Part shown: positions 35,837-48,803 of the stretch, piece after piece
Position numbering within the stretch: the stretch's first letter is position 1
Layout: each line of letters opens with the position of its first letter
From: Paratinospora sagittata
Taxonomy: Eukaryota > Streptophyta > Magnoliopsida > Ranunculales > Menispermaceae
NCBI GenBank assembly: GCA_035771175.1
Contig: CM069592.1
Span: 38,890,198-38,954,197, forward strand
Direction of reading: 5' to 3'
Length of the DNA: 64,000 nt
Made by a program: the position numbers and the translations under genes
Notes under the pieces: model-generated
What the model was told of the DNA's origin: nothing
The model's input: the letters and a program-made list of their open reading frames with translations, nothing else
Database searches by the model: none

Positions 35837-36301
35837 ATGAGAGATCAAGATCAACAATCAAGGCTGTTCTACGAGCTCTGTGCTCTGGTTCTGAACATCG
35901 TTCGATCTCCTGATTCTCTTATTCCGTTCTCATCATCATCTTCTACTACTACTACTACTCCTACTACGGTTCCTAATAATAATACATCAAGGAGAACGCA
36001 ATCGTTGACGCCAATCTCTCCTGCTGGATTCGCTTCTTTGCTTCTGGGAATTTCTCTTGCGTTAATGCTTTGTGGGTCTGTGACTTTCATGATTGGATTC
36101 ATATTGATGCCTTGGGTTCTAGGATTGGTGATGGTTCTGTACTTCTTTGGAATTCTTTCGAGTCTATCTGGATTGGGTCGGGCGATTTTTGGTCCCGTCA
36201 TGTCACCGCCATCACCAACAACACCACCGTCGACGAAGGAGATTTCTGGTGAGGGTTTCCGTTCCTCGGTGCTAGGAATTTTCCCCATCATGCCCTTTTG
36301 A
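35837..36301 (+). CDS. plant two-pass membrane protein of unknown function (154 aa)
   Basis: Single-exon frame starting at the first ATG after the TATA box (GAAGATGAG context). The N-terminal part (1-60) has an FYELCALVLNIVRSP motif and a Ser/Thr-rich linker with a CTA trinucleotide run in the DNA. Residues 62-90 (PAGFASLLLGISLALMLCGS and on) and 92-113 (PWVLGLVMVLYFFGILSSLS) are two adjacent membrane segments separated by the MP pair, a hairpin. The C-terminal tail is Pro/Ser/Thr-rich. The pattern SPAGFASLLLG...LMPWVLGL recalls plant proteins annotated only as transmembrane proteins; I cannot name a function. The clean frame, promoter and protein-like hydrophobic pattern make it a likely real gene. 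Confidence 0.8.
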   Translation: MRDQDQQSRLFYELCALVLNIVRSPDSLIPFSSSSSTTTTTPTTVPNNNTSRRTQSLTPISPAGFASLLLGISLALMLCGSVTFMIGFILMPWVLGLVMVLYFFGILSSLSGLGRAIFGPVMSPPSPTTPPSTKEISGEGFRSSVLGIFPIMPF

Positions 36302-36559
36302 AATTTTTTATCATTCTTGGTGGTGTGGGTGGGATTTTTATATTTTTTTAAACTTTTGTTCTGGATTGATATTTTGTGGGAATTTTATATGGGTATTGTT
36401 GTGTTGGTTTTGGTGGTTTTGTTGTATTTTTTTTTTGGATCTTTTTCACTATTTTGTTGTAGTTTCATGTGGTTTGGTGATGATACTCTTGATAAGATTG
36501 TTTCCCTTTTGTTGGTAAAAAATATTGTGGGTACTGTTTGATGAGAATAATGGATTCTA

Positions 36560-39500
36560 TTCAATTCATGAGCTTACCAATCCTGTATTTCTTAGTTGTT
36601 GGAAGCTTGTTTTGACTCTGTTTTATAATAAGTTGTAAGCACCAATGGTATACGTAGGTTGGGCTGTTCTGAATGATTCTATGAATCTAGCGGATATGAA
36701 GCAAAGCCCATAATCTTACTTTGTAAATCTTTGTTTGGTTTAGTGTTTATGTTGAATTTTAACATCAGTAACCAATATTGTGTATTTTTTCTAATCCATT
36801 AATATCAATTTTTGCTAGATATTGCTATTTATTTGTCATAGTAGGTTTAGTTGCAATTTGTTTGATAATAAATGCTTCACTGTTATCATTCATCCTTGAA
36901 AAGGGGATGGATGAGATTATTATTGGTGCAAAATTTGTTAGTGATCTCGGGTCCAGTTGAGTGTTTCATTTGGGAACTTTGCAGTGAATATATACCTTTT
37001 AGGAGTTTTTAGGTAGGATAATTGCAGCAATGGAGCAAGGTCTTCCCAGAAGAGTATGGATTAGAATCTCTGGTTATCCCAATAGAACAAGGGATAAGGG
37101 TGTGCATTCATTGAACCTAAAAAAATCTTCTAGATTGGAATCAATTATATTGGAGAGTGGTAGTCTCTGATTTATTAGTGCTGCTTCAGTCAGAGTGTGT
37201 TATGAATGGTGTCCTAGCGCTTTAAATTCAATTGACTCTTGAACTATTGTTTAGCTGGTCCAACAGCTCTCACCTTATGTTGGAAAAGGGAATTGTTGTA
37301 CTTGTTAGGACCTCGATAAAGGTTTTAAGAATACCCTCGGGAAGTGAACTACTAAAGCGCCAAAATCCCTTGGATCAATATAGTCATCCAATATGGATAC
37401 TGTAACTTAGAAACCACTCAACCTAAAAGCTATAGTTGTCAGAGAGATAGAAGGAGAGACTTGATCTGACCTCTTACAAAATCAAAGTTTTGATATTATG
37501 TTAGAAACCACTCAACCAAAAAACTATAGCTATCAAATAAAGGCCTCAATTCATATCAAGCTATCATTAACGTATACCAGTTATATGTAGATCATATTAT
37601 TAGAATCAAGGAGGGGATTTTGTTTGGATATATCCTCATTTCAAGAAAAGTAAGGACCAATGCCTTTTTCTTTATAGGTACATGGAGGGGGCTTGTCCGA
37701 ATGTGTAACTTCATACGTTGCGTGTCCTAGTCGAACCATTGTGTTGTACAAAAGACATTCCCTTGTTCTTGATGGTATTTGATCATTTTGTTTTTTTGTG
37801 TGTGCAACCTTTTATTCTTTCACTTTCGCTTTAACATTGCGTACTTCTTTGCATAACATTACTTCTATGCAAGTGTCATATCTCTATTGATGTACTTGTT
37901 GTGAAATCAATTTCTTGTCTGTGAAAATATCTCTATTAATCCCCCAAAATCTCTATTTAAGGGAGCATAATGAATGAAGGGTGTTGGGTGTTTGATGTTT
38001 TCATCAACTGTGATATGGTTGTTAAGGGGAATTTGATTACACCTTTTGTTTGTATTGAAAAGATAATAACTAGTCCAGCTACCTACTGCAGAATGGAAGC
38101 TTTTATGATGGTGAGAACTACACATTTATTTGAAGTATCATAAAAGAAGACGGTTCTGGGATCGGTTGGACCACACATAAAGAGGAAATTAGCAGTGCTA
38201 GAGCTAGCATTTAGATTCAGGAATCTCTCTTGATACTACGGTTTGGTGCTGCCGCCCAGGTAGCAGCAGAGGATGGAAGAAAGAATAACAAAAGGAAATT
38301 TATACAAAGCTTGTGTACAAAATCTTAAAATTACTAGTATTGAGGCAGGAAATGTGCATGTGTAGAAGAATGTGTTATTAGCCTCAGAGATGGTGAAAGC
38401 ACAGATTAATTGCTAAACAAGTTATTTTGGGGGACATGAGGATGTATAATTCCTAATTCTCTCTTTTGTTTTGTATTCTTTGCTCACCAAGCTGATTATT
38501 AATGGATTTACGGTTTGTCCTATTTTAGATTTTTTTAAAAAAAAAATCTCTTCTCAGGTCCCCATTTTGTAAACAACTGTATTGTTAATATTTATTTTGG
38601 TTCTGATTAATCAGACTACCAAATAATGTTTTTTTCAATTATGAGATAATAAGGTTGCGTTTGTAATTTAAAAATTAAAATATAACTTAAAAAAGTAAAA
38701 ATTTAAAATATAACATTTTATTATTTTTTAAAAGTAACATGTTTTTTTTATAAATTTTTAAAAATTATTTATGAGTTTTAACACTAAATGCGTTTCAAAC
38801 ACAACTTAAAGGACCGATCAAATCTTTAGCTCAATTAGGTGCATAATTCCAACCAATGGCACCAAAAGAAATAGACCCAATACACATTTTCTATTGAGAA
38901 ATGTCATGAAAATTGAAAATCACACAAATTAAAAATTACACACTAATTGTAACAAATATAATAATAGAAAGAGTGTATTTAATTATATTAAAATTATAAA
39001 TTTAATGTGACTAATTTATAGTAATTAGTGTATTAGTTTCAATCAGTTTTATATTTATTATTTGGACGATGTAGTGGGTAAGGGAATTGAAAACCATTAA
39101 TGAAGTTTGGTTGTCAACACAGGAATTAGAAGCCAAGATGTCGGTGGACATTGGAGGAGGAGGATGCATTAAAATAAACAGAAGAGAGTAGCAGATGCGA
39201 GAGGATAAGGAGTATCGTATAGTTGGTGGGAATGGCTGCGTGTAAAGAAAGTCACAGATTAATTGATACTGCACAAGACATCACTTATGGAGAAAGACAA
39301 ACTAGCAAGATATGCCAAGCAATTACAGATAAGGTGGTGAGGAGGGTTGGTTGCAAAGTTTCACATATCATCAATTCCATTTCCATTATTGTCAACTTCA
39401 AAACTTTCTTTGTTTTTTTAAAAGAAAAAGGGATTTAAGAAGAAGACCCTTTTCATCAAAACCTCTTTTAAACAAATTAAGCTGATCCACCTTGTAGAAG

Positions 39501-39780
39501 CTTTTGAAGAAAACCCTGACTTGTTTTCTTAGAAATTCTTGCCCATTAAAGAGATGATGATGAAGAAGATATGTAAAATCAAAAATAATAAATTAGACAA
39601 TCAAGTTTTGTTGGGTGATGATTACAAAAAATAGATTTGAGAAAACTGAAAAGCCCCTTCACACACAAACCCAGGATTCAAACAAAAATCAAGCAAAAAA
39701 ATGAAAATAAAAATAAAATAAGAAACACTAGTAGTATGAGATACAAAGTATTTCCATTAATATATTTTGGTGGAAATAGA
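36560..39780. other. gene-free region between the membrane-protein gene and the DUF3339 array
   Basis: The start (to about 36.6 kb) is probably 3' UTR. It contains a copy of the dispersed two-unit repeat (37398-37570), a foldback-like AT stretch near 38900-39050, and nothing coding that I can support. Confidence 0.5.
37398..37570 (+). repeat. dispersed repeat, second copy (see 1622-1846)
   Basis: Two units containing TAGAAACCACTCAACC and AAAACTATAGC are joined by AGAGAGATAGAAGG and a TTTGATATTATGTTAGAAAC stretch, in the same order as at 1622-1846. Confidence 0.5.
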
Positions 39781-39793
39781 AGAAGAAATGATA

Positions 39794-40003
39794 TCAACCA
39801 GTGGTGAGGCGAACACCGATGGCAATGAGGAAGATGGTGATGAGACCAAAGTAGATGATGGTGTGAACTAGAATTGAAATCCCACTTGTCTGCATGTTCC
39901 AAAACTCCACCACCCTATTATTACCTGGCAACTGGAACAACAATCCTGGTGTCAACAACACGAACAGCACCACTGCTATCACTACCGGACCCCAATCTGC
40001 CAT
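39794..40003 (-). CDS. DUF3339 small membrane protein (array member 1)
   Basis: Intact 69-aa single-exon gene of the plant-specific DUF3339 family, whose function is unknown. It starts MADWGPV, the family signature. Two hydrophobic segments, about 4-27 (WGPVVIAVVLFVLLTPGLLF) and 43-66 (SILVHTIIYFGLITIFLIAI), flank a short polar loop with QLPG and a family-typical EFWNMQTSG. The usual family length is 68-70 aa, so this is complete. It is the leftmost of five members and is divergent with the next one (41919). Closest in the array to the copy at 48804 by its N-terminus. Confidence 0.92.
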   Translation of the reverse strand: MADWGPVVIAVVLFVLLTPGLLFQLPGNNRVVEFWNMQTSGISILVHTIIYFGLITIFLIAIGVRLTTG

Positions 40004-40467
40004 TTTTCTTTCTTCCTATGATTCTTTCTTGTGTTACTGAAAATGCTTTTTCAGAGATGAGGAAAAGGGGTGAACCAGACAGAAAGGTAAGTTTAATATT
40101 GGTGATGTCTCTGCAATGCCCTCTACTCCACATTGGAATCTATGGCGAGATGCCGTTGTAAAGACCGCAAACGTGGCAGCGTCTGGTATCGTTTTGTGGA
40201 CGGCCAGATGAGAGAGTTCAAGTTGACTACGCCTTGGTATCATCAGCACTCTCACGTGCTATTTTTGTAGGTTTAATTTTTTCCTTCTTCTGGGGACTTG
40301 TTATCCTGACTCGAGGCCAAGAAGTGGTGGTGGGTCGGTTTGCTTTACTGAAATATGGAGAAGAGTTGCGGATCACATCAGATTATTTTATGGGGAATAG
40401 ATTAAATTAACTATAATAAAATAAAATTAAACTAATTTTAATGTTATCTAAAATTTAGATAACACAT

Positions 40468-40555
40468 TGTTGATATTGCCTTTAAAAATTGTTAGATCGC
40501 CTTATTATGTATTAACACGTGATTTAAGACAGTCTAACAACTCTCAAGGACAATG
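40468..40555. repeat. imperfect foldback sequence between DUF3339 genes
   Basis: TTGCCTTTAAAAATTGTTAG (left) pairs imperfectly with CTAACAACTCTCAAGGACAA (right). It may be a small MITE; its ends are not clear. The rest of 40.3-41.9 kb is AT-rich and must hold both promoters of the divergent pair. Confidence 0.4.
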
Positions 40556-41918
40556 TGGCGCTATAAAAATGCACTTAAAAAATACATATTATTAACATTA
40601 CCCCTAAGAGTTATTGAATCGTCTCAAATTTTTTAATTTCATTCAAAGTATAGTAACCATTTAAAATTTCCAAGTGTTTTAGAAACTGTAAGTAATATTT
40701 TTTTCTCTCTTGATTTTATTTTTTTTAATTTAGATAATTGAATTTTAAAAATGATTGATTAACAAACTACAATAATGCTAAAGTAGGAGAAGACTTAAAT
40801 AACACTGTCAAAGATAATTAAGAAAGATAACTATTTGTAATATCAAATGTTAATCTAGTCCTTGATAGAACCGAATGATGGAAATAGATATATGTAACTA
40901 ATCCATGGAGTTTAATAAGAGATAAATAGCATCACATAATGCAAAATTAGACTTGATTTGATTAATTTATGCTCTTAACATTGTTTGAAACCAAATACAA
41001 GTGGCAGCTAGAAATGAGCATTAAGCATAGTCATTCTTCTTTCCTTGGGTTCAAACTGTTAATTTTTATTTTCATCCAATGGCATTAGGTATTATGATTT
41101 TAATTACAACAGAAGCCTAATAACAATGTATATCAAACTATCGCTAACTAATAAAATACCCAAAAAAAAAAGGGAGTAAAAGTTCCTAAATATCTCATAA
41201 GATGGAAGAGAGGTTCTCAAGTTGAGATGTAAAATAGCAATAAGCTTTACCTATGCAAAGTTGTTGGCTTGACAATTTCAAGTTCATCATCTTCATCCTT
41301 TCCCCAAGACCACTCTGCACCAGCTTCTCAATATTTTGCATTAAAACACAACAATCTTTCCAAGTAAAGTTTAGAACAATTTGGGGCTATTTTTATTCCA
41401 ATCATCAGAACCCCCAACCCTATCATATATCCTTTGCTTACTTCAGTGGGAAAACCTTCATTTTTATCATTGATGACCTAATCATTTGCTTTTCTCTACT
41501 ACCTTTTTTTATCCCTTTATCACACTCTCAACACCACACCCAAATAGCTTTCCTCCTCATGCCTTCCAAACCAAACCTAACCTAATTTTAATTCTTCTAA
41601 AATCACTCTCTCTCTCTTTTCTTTCTTTTAATTTATTTTTCTTTGCCCCATCTCAAACATAATCTTTAAAAAAAAAAAAAAAACAAACAAACAAAAGTTC
41701 TTTCTTTTATTCAATCCCATAAAAAGCAACCCACCATAGCATTCCTTTTTCTTTTGAATTCATTGTCTGCATTGAAAATTTGGCCTTTCAATATATCCTT
41801 CTTCACTAAGAAAACTACTTCCTTCTACCAGTCTACTTAGTGTATAACTTTTACACCAGTTTAATAGCCCCATCATCCTTCAGCCATTGAAGCCCAAAAG
41901 AGCAAGGGAGCGAGAGAG

Positions 41919-42131
41919 ATGGGAACTGATTGGGGACCGGTCGTTGTAGCAGTGGTGTTGTTCGTGGTGTTCTCGCCAGGGCTTCTGTTTCAGTTACCTG
42001 CAAGAACAAGGGTGATAGAGTTTGGGAACATGTGTACCAGTGGGATTGCTATTCTTGTTCATGCTATTCTCTACTTCTGTATTCTCACCATTTTAGTAGT
42101 TGCAATTGGTGTTCACATACACGCTTCTTGA
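41919..42131 (+). CDS. DUF3339 small membrane protein (array member 2)
   Basis: 70-aa intact frame, MGTDWGPVVV start: one residue longer at the N-terminus than its MADW relatives, the extra residue following Met. First hydrophobic segment about 5-28, loop with QLPARTRVIEFGNMCTSG, second segment about 44-67, ending VHIHAS. The loop has ART where the others have a Gly after LP. No intron. The pyrimidine-rich leader and AGAGAGATGG start context look natural. Function unknown as for the family; probably a two-pass protein of an internal or plasma membrane (inferred from hydrophobicity). Confidence 0.92.
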   Translation: MGTDWGPVVVAVVLFVVFSPGLLFQLPARTRVIEFGNMCTSGIAILVHAILYFCILTILVVAIGVHIHAS

Positions 42132-42139
42132 TCCTCTCT

Positions 42140-44319
42140 ATCTTTCCTTGTTTCATAAAGAATGCTACTGCAACAAGTAGTTCTTCTAACTAGACATCTT
42201 TGATAGAATCACCTGTACTGTCTTTACTTTTCTTTTCTTTTTTGTTTTTTTTTTTTTTTTTGCAAGGCTTCATGAAGAGAGCTGTTTCAATTACAAAGCT
42301 TGATTTCATTCATTGATAATCCCTTTCAATTTCAGTTTCACAAAAATCCATGTGATGCATGCAGCTCACCTCCAATTTTTTCAGTTTTAAAGTTCACAAG
42401 GTAGAAATACTAATTTCCAAGGCTGTTCTGATCTTCAGTTTCTAAACTTCCTCTGCAACATCAAAATCATATCCTTCCATTCAATTACATATAACAATCA
42501 TGTCTCTAAAGAATTTAAGTATCTCTGCCCCAAAGTCATGTTTCTTTTCAGTTGTCTTCCTTCTTAATTGAGTAGGAAACATGATTTTTCATGTATCAGT
42601 CGATCACATGTAGTTGGAAACAGGCTCAGTTGAGTCAAGTGGGCCCTAAACTCCACACCCCCACCCCCCCTCTCTCTACAATTACACCTCTATTCACTTC
42701 TGCTTGCACAAACTTAAGAACCTAAGCTTTGTATTCATGTCATTAAATCATTTATTAGAATTAGCAATTGGTTATTGCATCAATTTTAATATGGAACCAA
42801 GTCTAGCATGCGTTTGTTTCAAATATTAGATTATGCGTGTTTTAAGCATATTTATCATTCATGTATGGTATAAGAACTCTCTGGACCAGTTCTAAGGTGG
42901 GGTCCACTAATAGGGTTTAGATTGAGTATTGTAAGAGGTGGGACGTTGTAGTTGTTTCAAAAGAAATATATCCACAAAATACTTGAGAAGTTTAGTATGT
43001 TTAATGCTAAACTAGTTTCCACTCCTTTAGCTTCACGTTTTATTCACTTTATTTCAAGTGTATTTCAATGCTGAAATTGAAGATATATTAAAGGTCATCA
43101 CCTATCTCATGTATGCTTGCTAGGGTTTCCAAGTGAATGGAAAATAACCAAATCCTCGGTACTTGTTGAGAGACCAAGCCCACCAATAGCAAGAATCATA
43201 CTGACCCATGCTTTCACACTTGACAAAGACTATCTACAAAGCAAGTTTAAAATATTTGCAATATTTCCACACCAATGGATACTTCACCAATAATTTCCAT
43301 GAAGGAGAAAAAATTGAAATAATAACTAAATAAAACCATACAAGAAAAGGAAAACAAGAAGATTTCATGAAAAGAAGTTCATGTGATGGAAAAGGAAAAC
43401 ACATAGAATAAACCAGTACATGAACACAAAGAGAAACTACAGGAAGAAAAGGGTTAAAAAAAAAAAAAAAAAGCATGAGAAAGATTTTCCCAATGTTCAA
43501 CCTTGTCCACCAACATAGTGACCAAATTGCAAATCACAACCAACCAACTTTAAGATTCGATTCAATAGTAGAAGAAGATCTTCAGATCTTTCCATAAATC
43601 AAAATCATCCCATTTTTCCTCAAAAATTTTCATTTCTCCTACAATTTTCTCCTTATTTTTTACACAACATATGAAGTGCTACCGATCATTGTTATTATTA
43701 ATATTAGTAATTCAATTTTAAAATGGTGCTACAGGGACTCGGATACAGTACTCACATGCCCAAGTTTCTTAGATCATCCTAAAACCATCCAATACACAAG
43801 GCTCTAGGATGATCAAAGAGACTGACTCACAAGTACATCATTTACATTATTTTTATCTATGAAATTCAAACAAAGAGGAAACATGCGCCATGTGAACTTC
43901 AGAGACATGTTTCCAAGGCACCCATTACCCACCAGAATGCCCATCACAAGTTCCAATCTTTCGAAGAGTGTGCTTTCTCTCACTCACTCCAAGAGTTAAA
44001 ACTTGTACAAAAAAAGAATACCATAGAACTAAAAACGTCACCCTCAAAGGGATTTCCCCTGTAACCCAGTAGCCATAAGCTCTATAATTCGATCTAGAAT
44101 GCAAATAGATTGGAAATTAAACTAAGAACACTAAAATGAACAAATGGGTCACAAAATATTAAACCAAAACAAGCCCAACAAGACCTGAGGTTTCCATTTC
44201 ACAACAGAACACATTGAACAAACAACAGTTCCATTTCACCCATTAAAGGGAACTTGTTTTTTTCTTCTTCTTTTTTCTAATGATTACAATAAACAGTAAA
44301 GATTCTTTCATGAATTTAC
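42140..44319. other. convergent intergenic region between array members 2 and 3
   Basis: Contains the two 3' UTRs and ordinary AT-rich sequence. A T run at 42242-42262 and an A run at 43456-43472 are the only clear low-complexity tracts. No gene or clear transposon is seen. Confidence 0.45.
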
Positions 44320-44529
44320 CTAGCCGGTGTAGATGTGGACGCCGACAGCCAATATGAGTATAGTGAAGATGCCGAAGAAGATGAGTGTGTGAACAAAGAT
44401 GGCCTTTCCATTGGTCTTGAAGCTGCCGAAATCGACGTGACGAGTGTGTCCAGGAAGCTGGAAGAGAAGCCCAGGTTGGAGCAGAATGAAGAGCACAACG
44501 CCGATTAAAATGGGTGCCCAATCCGCCAT
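44320..44529 (-). CDS. DUF3339 small membrane protein (array member 3)
   Basis: 69 aa. The open frame extends further upstream, but MADWAPI at 44529 is the family start, and upstream codons show no family similarity. Hydrophobic segments about 5-25 and 43-66; the loop QLPGHTRHVDFGSFKTNG differs most at the second half (KTNGKAIF instead of QTSGxSIL). Ends VHIYTG. Convergent with member 2 and divergent from member 4. Complete by family length. Confidence 0.92.
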   Translation of the reverse strand: MADWAPILIGVVLFILLQPGLLFQLPGHTRHVDFGSFKTNGKAIFVHTLIFFGIFTILILAVGVHIYTG

Positions 44530-45854
44530 TTTTTTCTGGGTTTTGAGAAGCGAAAATTTGCAGAGAGATTCAGAGAGAGATTTCAATGGTGCCCGGAAGC
44601 TTAGAAAGAAGAAGGAATGTGAAAAAATTGATGGGTTTTGCAAGTTTGGAATCGAATATGAAGAACAGAGGAAAGACAGGAAGAAAGTGATTGTTCTGTT
44701 GTCTATTTTAGACGCTTCTGGACAAGCTAGTGTTGTTGTTAAGTGATTTAGCCCTTAATGAGATGGTTTACCACCAAAATGCCACTGAGTTTTAACAAAA
44801 CTATTTAATTAGTATTAATATTTTAATATTTTATGTTATCTACTGAAAAATATTGGGGGCATTCTCTATCTGCGTTTTTTTTTTTGTTATTTTCCAAAGA
44901 TAATTCTCTACTTGGAAAAAAAAAAAAAAAGATATTTCTCAACTTGATGTTTAGTTTATTATTTTTTTAGCTTACTATTATGATATATCTTCATTTAATC
45001 TTTCTCAATTTTATATCAAATTGAGAAAAAAAAGATCTTGCACTTCTTTAATTCACCATTAAAAGACATGAATTATCTATATAAAGAAACAATAAAAATA
45101 GCAATAAGTTTTAAAATTGAAATTTATTTGATCAGTAGCTTAAATACAATAATTTGTTATTACCTTTCTACATTTCTTTAGTTCTAGTCCTAATTTTTAA
45201 TTATGAAATTATACCAAAAACCAATGAGACCAATCTACTTTTTCTTTTCTTTTCTTTTTTTCATATTTTGACCCATTTTATGCAAAACTCTAGCGGAGAT
45301 GGAGTTTTCATGAATTCTTTTTTTCAGATATAAGAGGATATGTTTAAATTTGAGCAAATAAATTAATGTAAGATTTTATATCTACAGTGTATAAGCATAG
45401 TATGGTTATTCTGTCTCTATCAAAGACTGGTGGATTGCAACAAAGTTATTACCCATAACACAACTAATAGCTCATTTTCCAAATCTTTATGCAAATGGGT
45501 CTTAATCAAATCAAAAGATTGGGGTCCAATCTCTTTCTTAACTACCATTATCAAGATAATATAACTTTACTTGGAGCAGCTATGATGAAAAGCACTAAGT
45601 TGAGACTAATTAAAAATGTCATATGTGGCCAAATGGTGGGAGGCTCAAAGCCTTAATATTACAAAAAATCATCCAAACTTGATTCATATATTCCACAAGA
45701 TAAGCCACAAAGAAGAAAAATTAAAAAAATACAAAGTGAAAAAGTGGACAAATCTTTCTTTTCTTTTTTTTTTCCTCTTTATGCTGTAGCTTTATTGGAT
45801 TCTAAATACCCAATACTGCAAAAATTCCACACAATATCAGGCATCTAATGCCTT

Positions 45855-45860
45855 TATAAA
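45855..45860 (+). promoter_or_regulatory. TATA box of DUF3339 member 4
   Basis: TATAAA 107 bases before the ATG at 45967, followed by a pyrimidine-rich leader. Spacing fits a plant core promoter. Confidence 0.45.
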
Positions 45861-45966
45861 GATTGTGTTCTTCTTCTTTACTCCCTGTATATAATTTTAC
45901 ATGCTTCTTGAAGCTCTCCTCTTGTTGCAGAAGCCTCTCCTTCCCCTGTAATCTGGTGAGACAATA

Positions 45967-46173
45967 ATGAAAGACTGGGCAGCTCCAATTTTAGCTGTAG
46001 CTTTGTTTGCATTGCTCTCACCTGGATTGATCTTTCAAATGCCCGGGAAGCACCGGCCAGTCGATTTCCTGAACATGAAAACCAGTATGGCTTCCATATT
46101 GATGCACGCCGTTCTCTATGGTTTGCTTCTGTTGCTGTTCCTTGTTGTTTTACGCGTCCATCTTTACGTTTAG
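45967..46173 (+). CDS. DUF3339 small membrane protein (array member 4, most divergent)
   Basis: 68 aa, MKDWAAPIL start. It keeps the family frame (DW at 3-4, LLSPGLIFQMPG, NMKTSMASILMHA), but Lys at 2, the extra Ala in WAAP, Met in QMPG and the leucine-rich second segment (LLLLLFLVVLRVHLYV) set it apart from the other four. It may therefore be an older duplicate. No intron, TATA box at a normal distance. Confidence 0.9.
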   Translation: MKDWAAPILAVALFALLSPGLIFQMPGKHRPVDFLNMKTSMASILMHAVLYGLLLLLFLVVLRVHLYV

Positions 46174-46179
46174 ATTGGA

Positions 46180-48803
46180 TATATGTTTTGTAGAGATAGG
46201 TGAAGCTGCGGCGCTTTTTTTCTTTTAATTCTTTCCTGTACTAGAAGAGCATATTACTTCAAAGTTTTCTTGTTCAAGTATTTGTAGTTTAATCTAAGAG
46301 AGCAATCTAAAACTGCTTCTAGAGACACTATGCTTGGTGTACTCTTGAGTCATGAGGTTGTGAGGCCAGCCAGTCATACTTGTGATGTGGGTGCTTAGAA
46401 GCAAGAAGGCCCAGAAGATCTAGATGACTACTATATTAATTGTAGATTTTTCACAATTAGTTTGTGTCCTGGAATGATAGCAGATTCAGAATCCAAACCC
46501 ATAAGTGAAGAATTATGTTTATAATCTAAGACTTTAAGGGCAGTGGCAGTTAGGGATTTCTCTTCTTTCTAAGTGAGACAGTTTTGAAGAGGAAGCAATC
46601 CCATCAACTCCATCTTGGAGTAACCCTAGTCTTGAGCATAAACAATCCTTGTAGAAATCTAATCATCCAGCTAAAAATCAATATAAATTCTGCATCTATC
46701 CCTACCTAATCGAATGAAATTTTTGTTGGGTATGTCTGGACAGAAATAATGGATCCCACATCAGATATGTTCAAGTTCATTACATTAATAAAAACCAAGT
46801 AGGCCCAAAAATGGTTAAGTTGTAGATAATATCACTACTAGTTGAGATTGAGACCCGCTCAACAATTTTCCACAAGTCCAGTCAATAACTCAAGGAATTA
46901 AAGAAAATTGGCCAAATTAATATTCATGTATATAAGAATCTGATTTCACGTGAATTTCTCCCTAGGCTATGAAAAACAAAGGGTATAGGAGCGATTAACA
47001 CCTCTGTGATTTCAATTAAAAAAAAAAGAGTTTTGAGCCGATGGAATTATTTTAGAGTTGCAGCTTTCTAGAGTAACCCCTAATCTTAGCTATAACCTTT
47101 CTTAAGTCTTTGTACATAATGACATTAGAAGTTACAAAAGAAATGTAAGATTCTAAGCCGCCATCCAACCAGTTTATTTTTTATGTTAGAGATCTTTAGA
47201 GGCGAGACCCATGTTGTCTAGGTGTTTGACATGATCAATGTCTTATGGACCTAGACTATTCAATAAGCAAAAAAATTATCTGATGGATATAGATCTGCAC
47301 TTCCAACAAGTAAAATTGTCATCTTAAGTCTCATCTACCATAACCTCACCTATCATTATAGAAGGAAAAGGAAAAAAAACAAAAAAAAGAATAGAGATGA
47401 TAACAAAAAACTACATTATAAACATGACAAAAATACCAACGGCTTCAAAGAGGGTGGTGGACTACTAGCCCAAGGCAACTTTAAGGTTCCAGTTCCACCA
47501 TGCCATGAACCATTGAACTACTGAACTCTTGTGTTATGTTTCTCTCATTGTAAGATAATCATTGGAAATATGTAATAAATTCTGTCTTCCCTATGAAAGT
47601 TCTTCTGTTATAAAATACAACACTTCTTCTTATTTATGCAGTTTTGTATAAGCATGTGATGGGAGATAAGAACCTATGCCATTAGCTTTTTTTGTTCAAT
47701 TTTTTGCAAGACCGAAATTCAAGCATAATATCAAGGCCACAAATCCAATATTTTGGTGTTTTTGAATATTAAAATAAGTAAAATCAGTGCTCTCCTTGGA
47801 CTCTCAAATATATATCTCATCTCGCATAGAAGGAATGTGCATAAACTGAACTGAACTGATATAGTCAAAACAGCAAGGATTCTAAATCTCCTCAAAGCAG
47901 TTGTTAGAATTGCAATCTAAAACAGTGAATCATATGATACACAATTTCAAAATTCACCCCAAAACGATTTTGAATCCGGTTCTTGAATTGCTATTCCTGT
48001 GAATTATAAGTGAATCAGTCTAGCTAAAAATAGTAATGTCTTTATAACTCTAACAGTACTTAACATCTAAAAATATATGATTGAGATTTGTATTGTGAGT
48101 CTTATGATTCACAGATTCGAATCAGAATGCGTTTCGAAATGATTTAATTCTGGTTCACAATTATGACAACATTGCTCCTCAAGCACACTTTCTCCAGAGT
48201 TTCAACCTTGCAACACTTTTAACCCCTATCCATTCAGGCCTTAAGGAGGTAATTCTAAGCAACATCCCCAATAAAATTCTAAGCTTAGATGCTTTACTAA
48301 GAGATTAAGCAATGTATCTTAAGGAGAAAAAGGAATTAACAGATTTTGGTATTCGATGGCAATTCTTACTTCATTAGTCCACAAATCACCATAAAACCCA
48401 AAAAAAAAAAAAAAAAAATCACAAGCAATTGGGAAGTTGCTCTGTGCTCCCCAAATGCACTCTCCACCAATTTTTTTTTATAATTTTATAACACTCTGCT
48501 TGTGCCCAATCAAGAAAAAAATTAGGAATTTTTTTTTTCACATTTCAGTACTTCCTAAATTTCCAGTTTGACAATTTACCCATAATCTCAAAGAAACAAC
48601 ACCTAATTCACAAACAAAATCATAAATATTACTAACAACAACTATTATTACTAAATTACAATTACCAATCATACAAAAAAAAAAAACAGAAATTCAACAA
48701 AAAACCCAGTACATACCAAACACAAAAACATTGATAAAACCCATAATCTAATGACATGAACAAAGAAATCCCAGTACACTACATATCTCACATTGGTGCT
48801 TTT
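46180..48803. other. convergent intergenic region between array members 4 and 5
   Basis: Holds a short hAT-like element (47896-48174), several A/T tracts and the 3' UTRs of both genes. No gene is supported. Confidence 0.5.
47896..48174. mobile_element. hAT-like MITE, 279 bp, perfect 8-bp target duplication
   Basis: CTCCTCAA flanks it on both sides (47888-47895 and 48175-48182). The ends AGCAGTTGTTAGAATTG and, inverted, CAATGTTGTCATAATTG align without gaps. Inner parts carry GTGAATC/GATTC motifs shared with the element at 57134-57764. An 8-bp duplication and a CAATGTTG-type end indicate the hAT superfamily. Confidence 0.75.

Noticed and set aside
35869..36291. 140-aa minus-strand frame opposite the two-pass membrane protein
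   Set aside because: It is a mirror of the real frame; the plus-strand version has membrane segments, a TATA box and normal start context.
44320..44643. Longer DUF3339 protein starting at 44643
   Set aside because: The added N-terminal part has no family similarity; MADW at 44529 is the conserved start.
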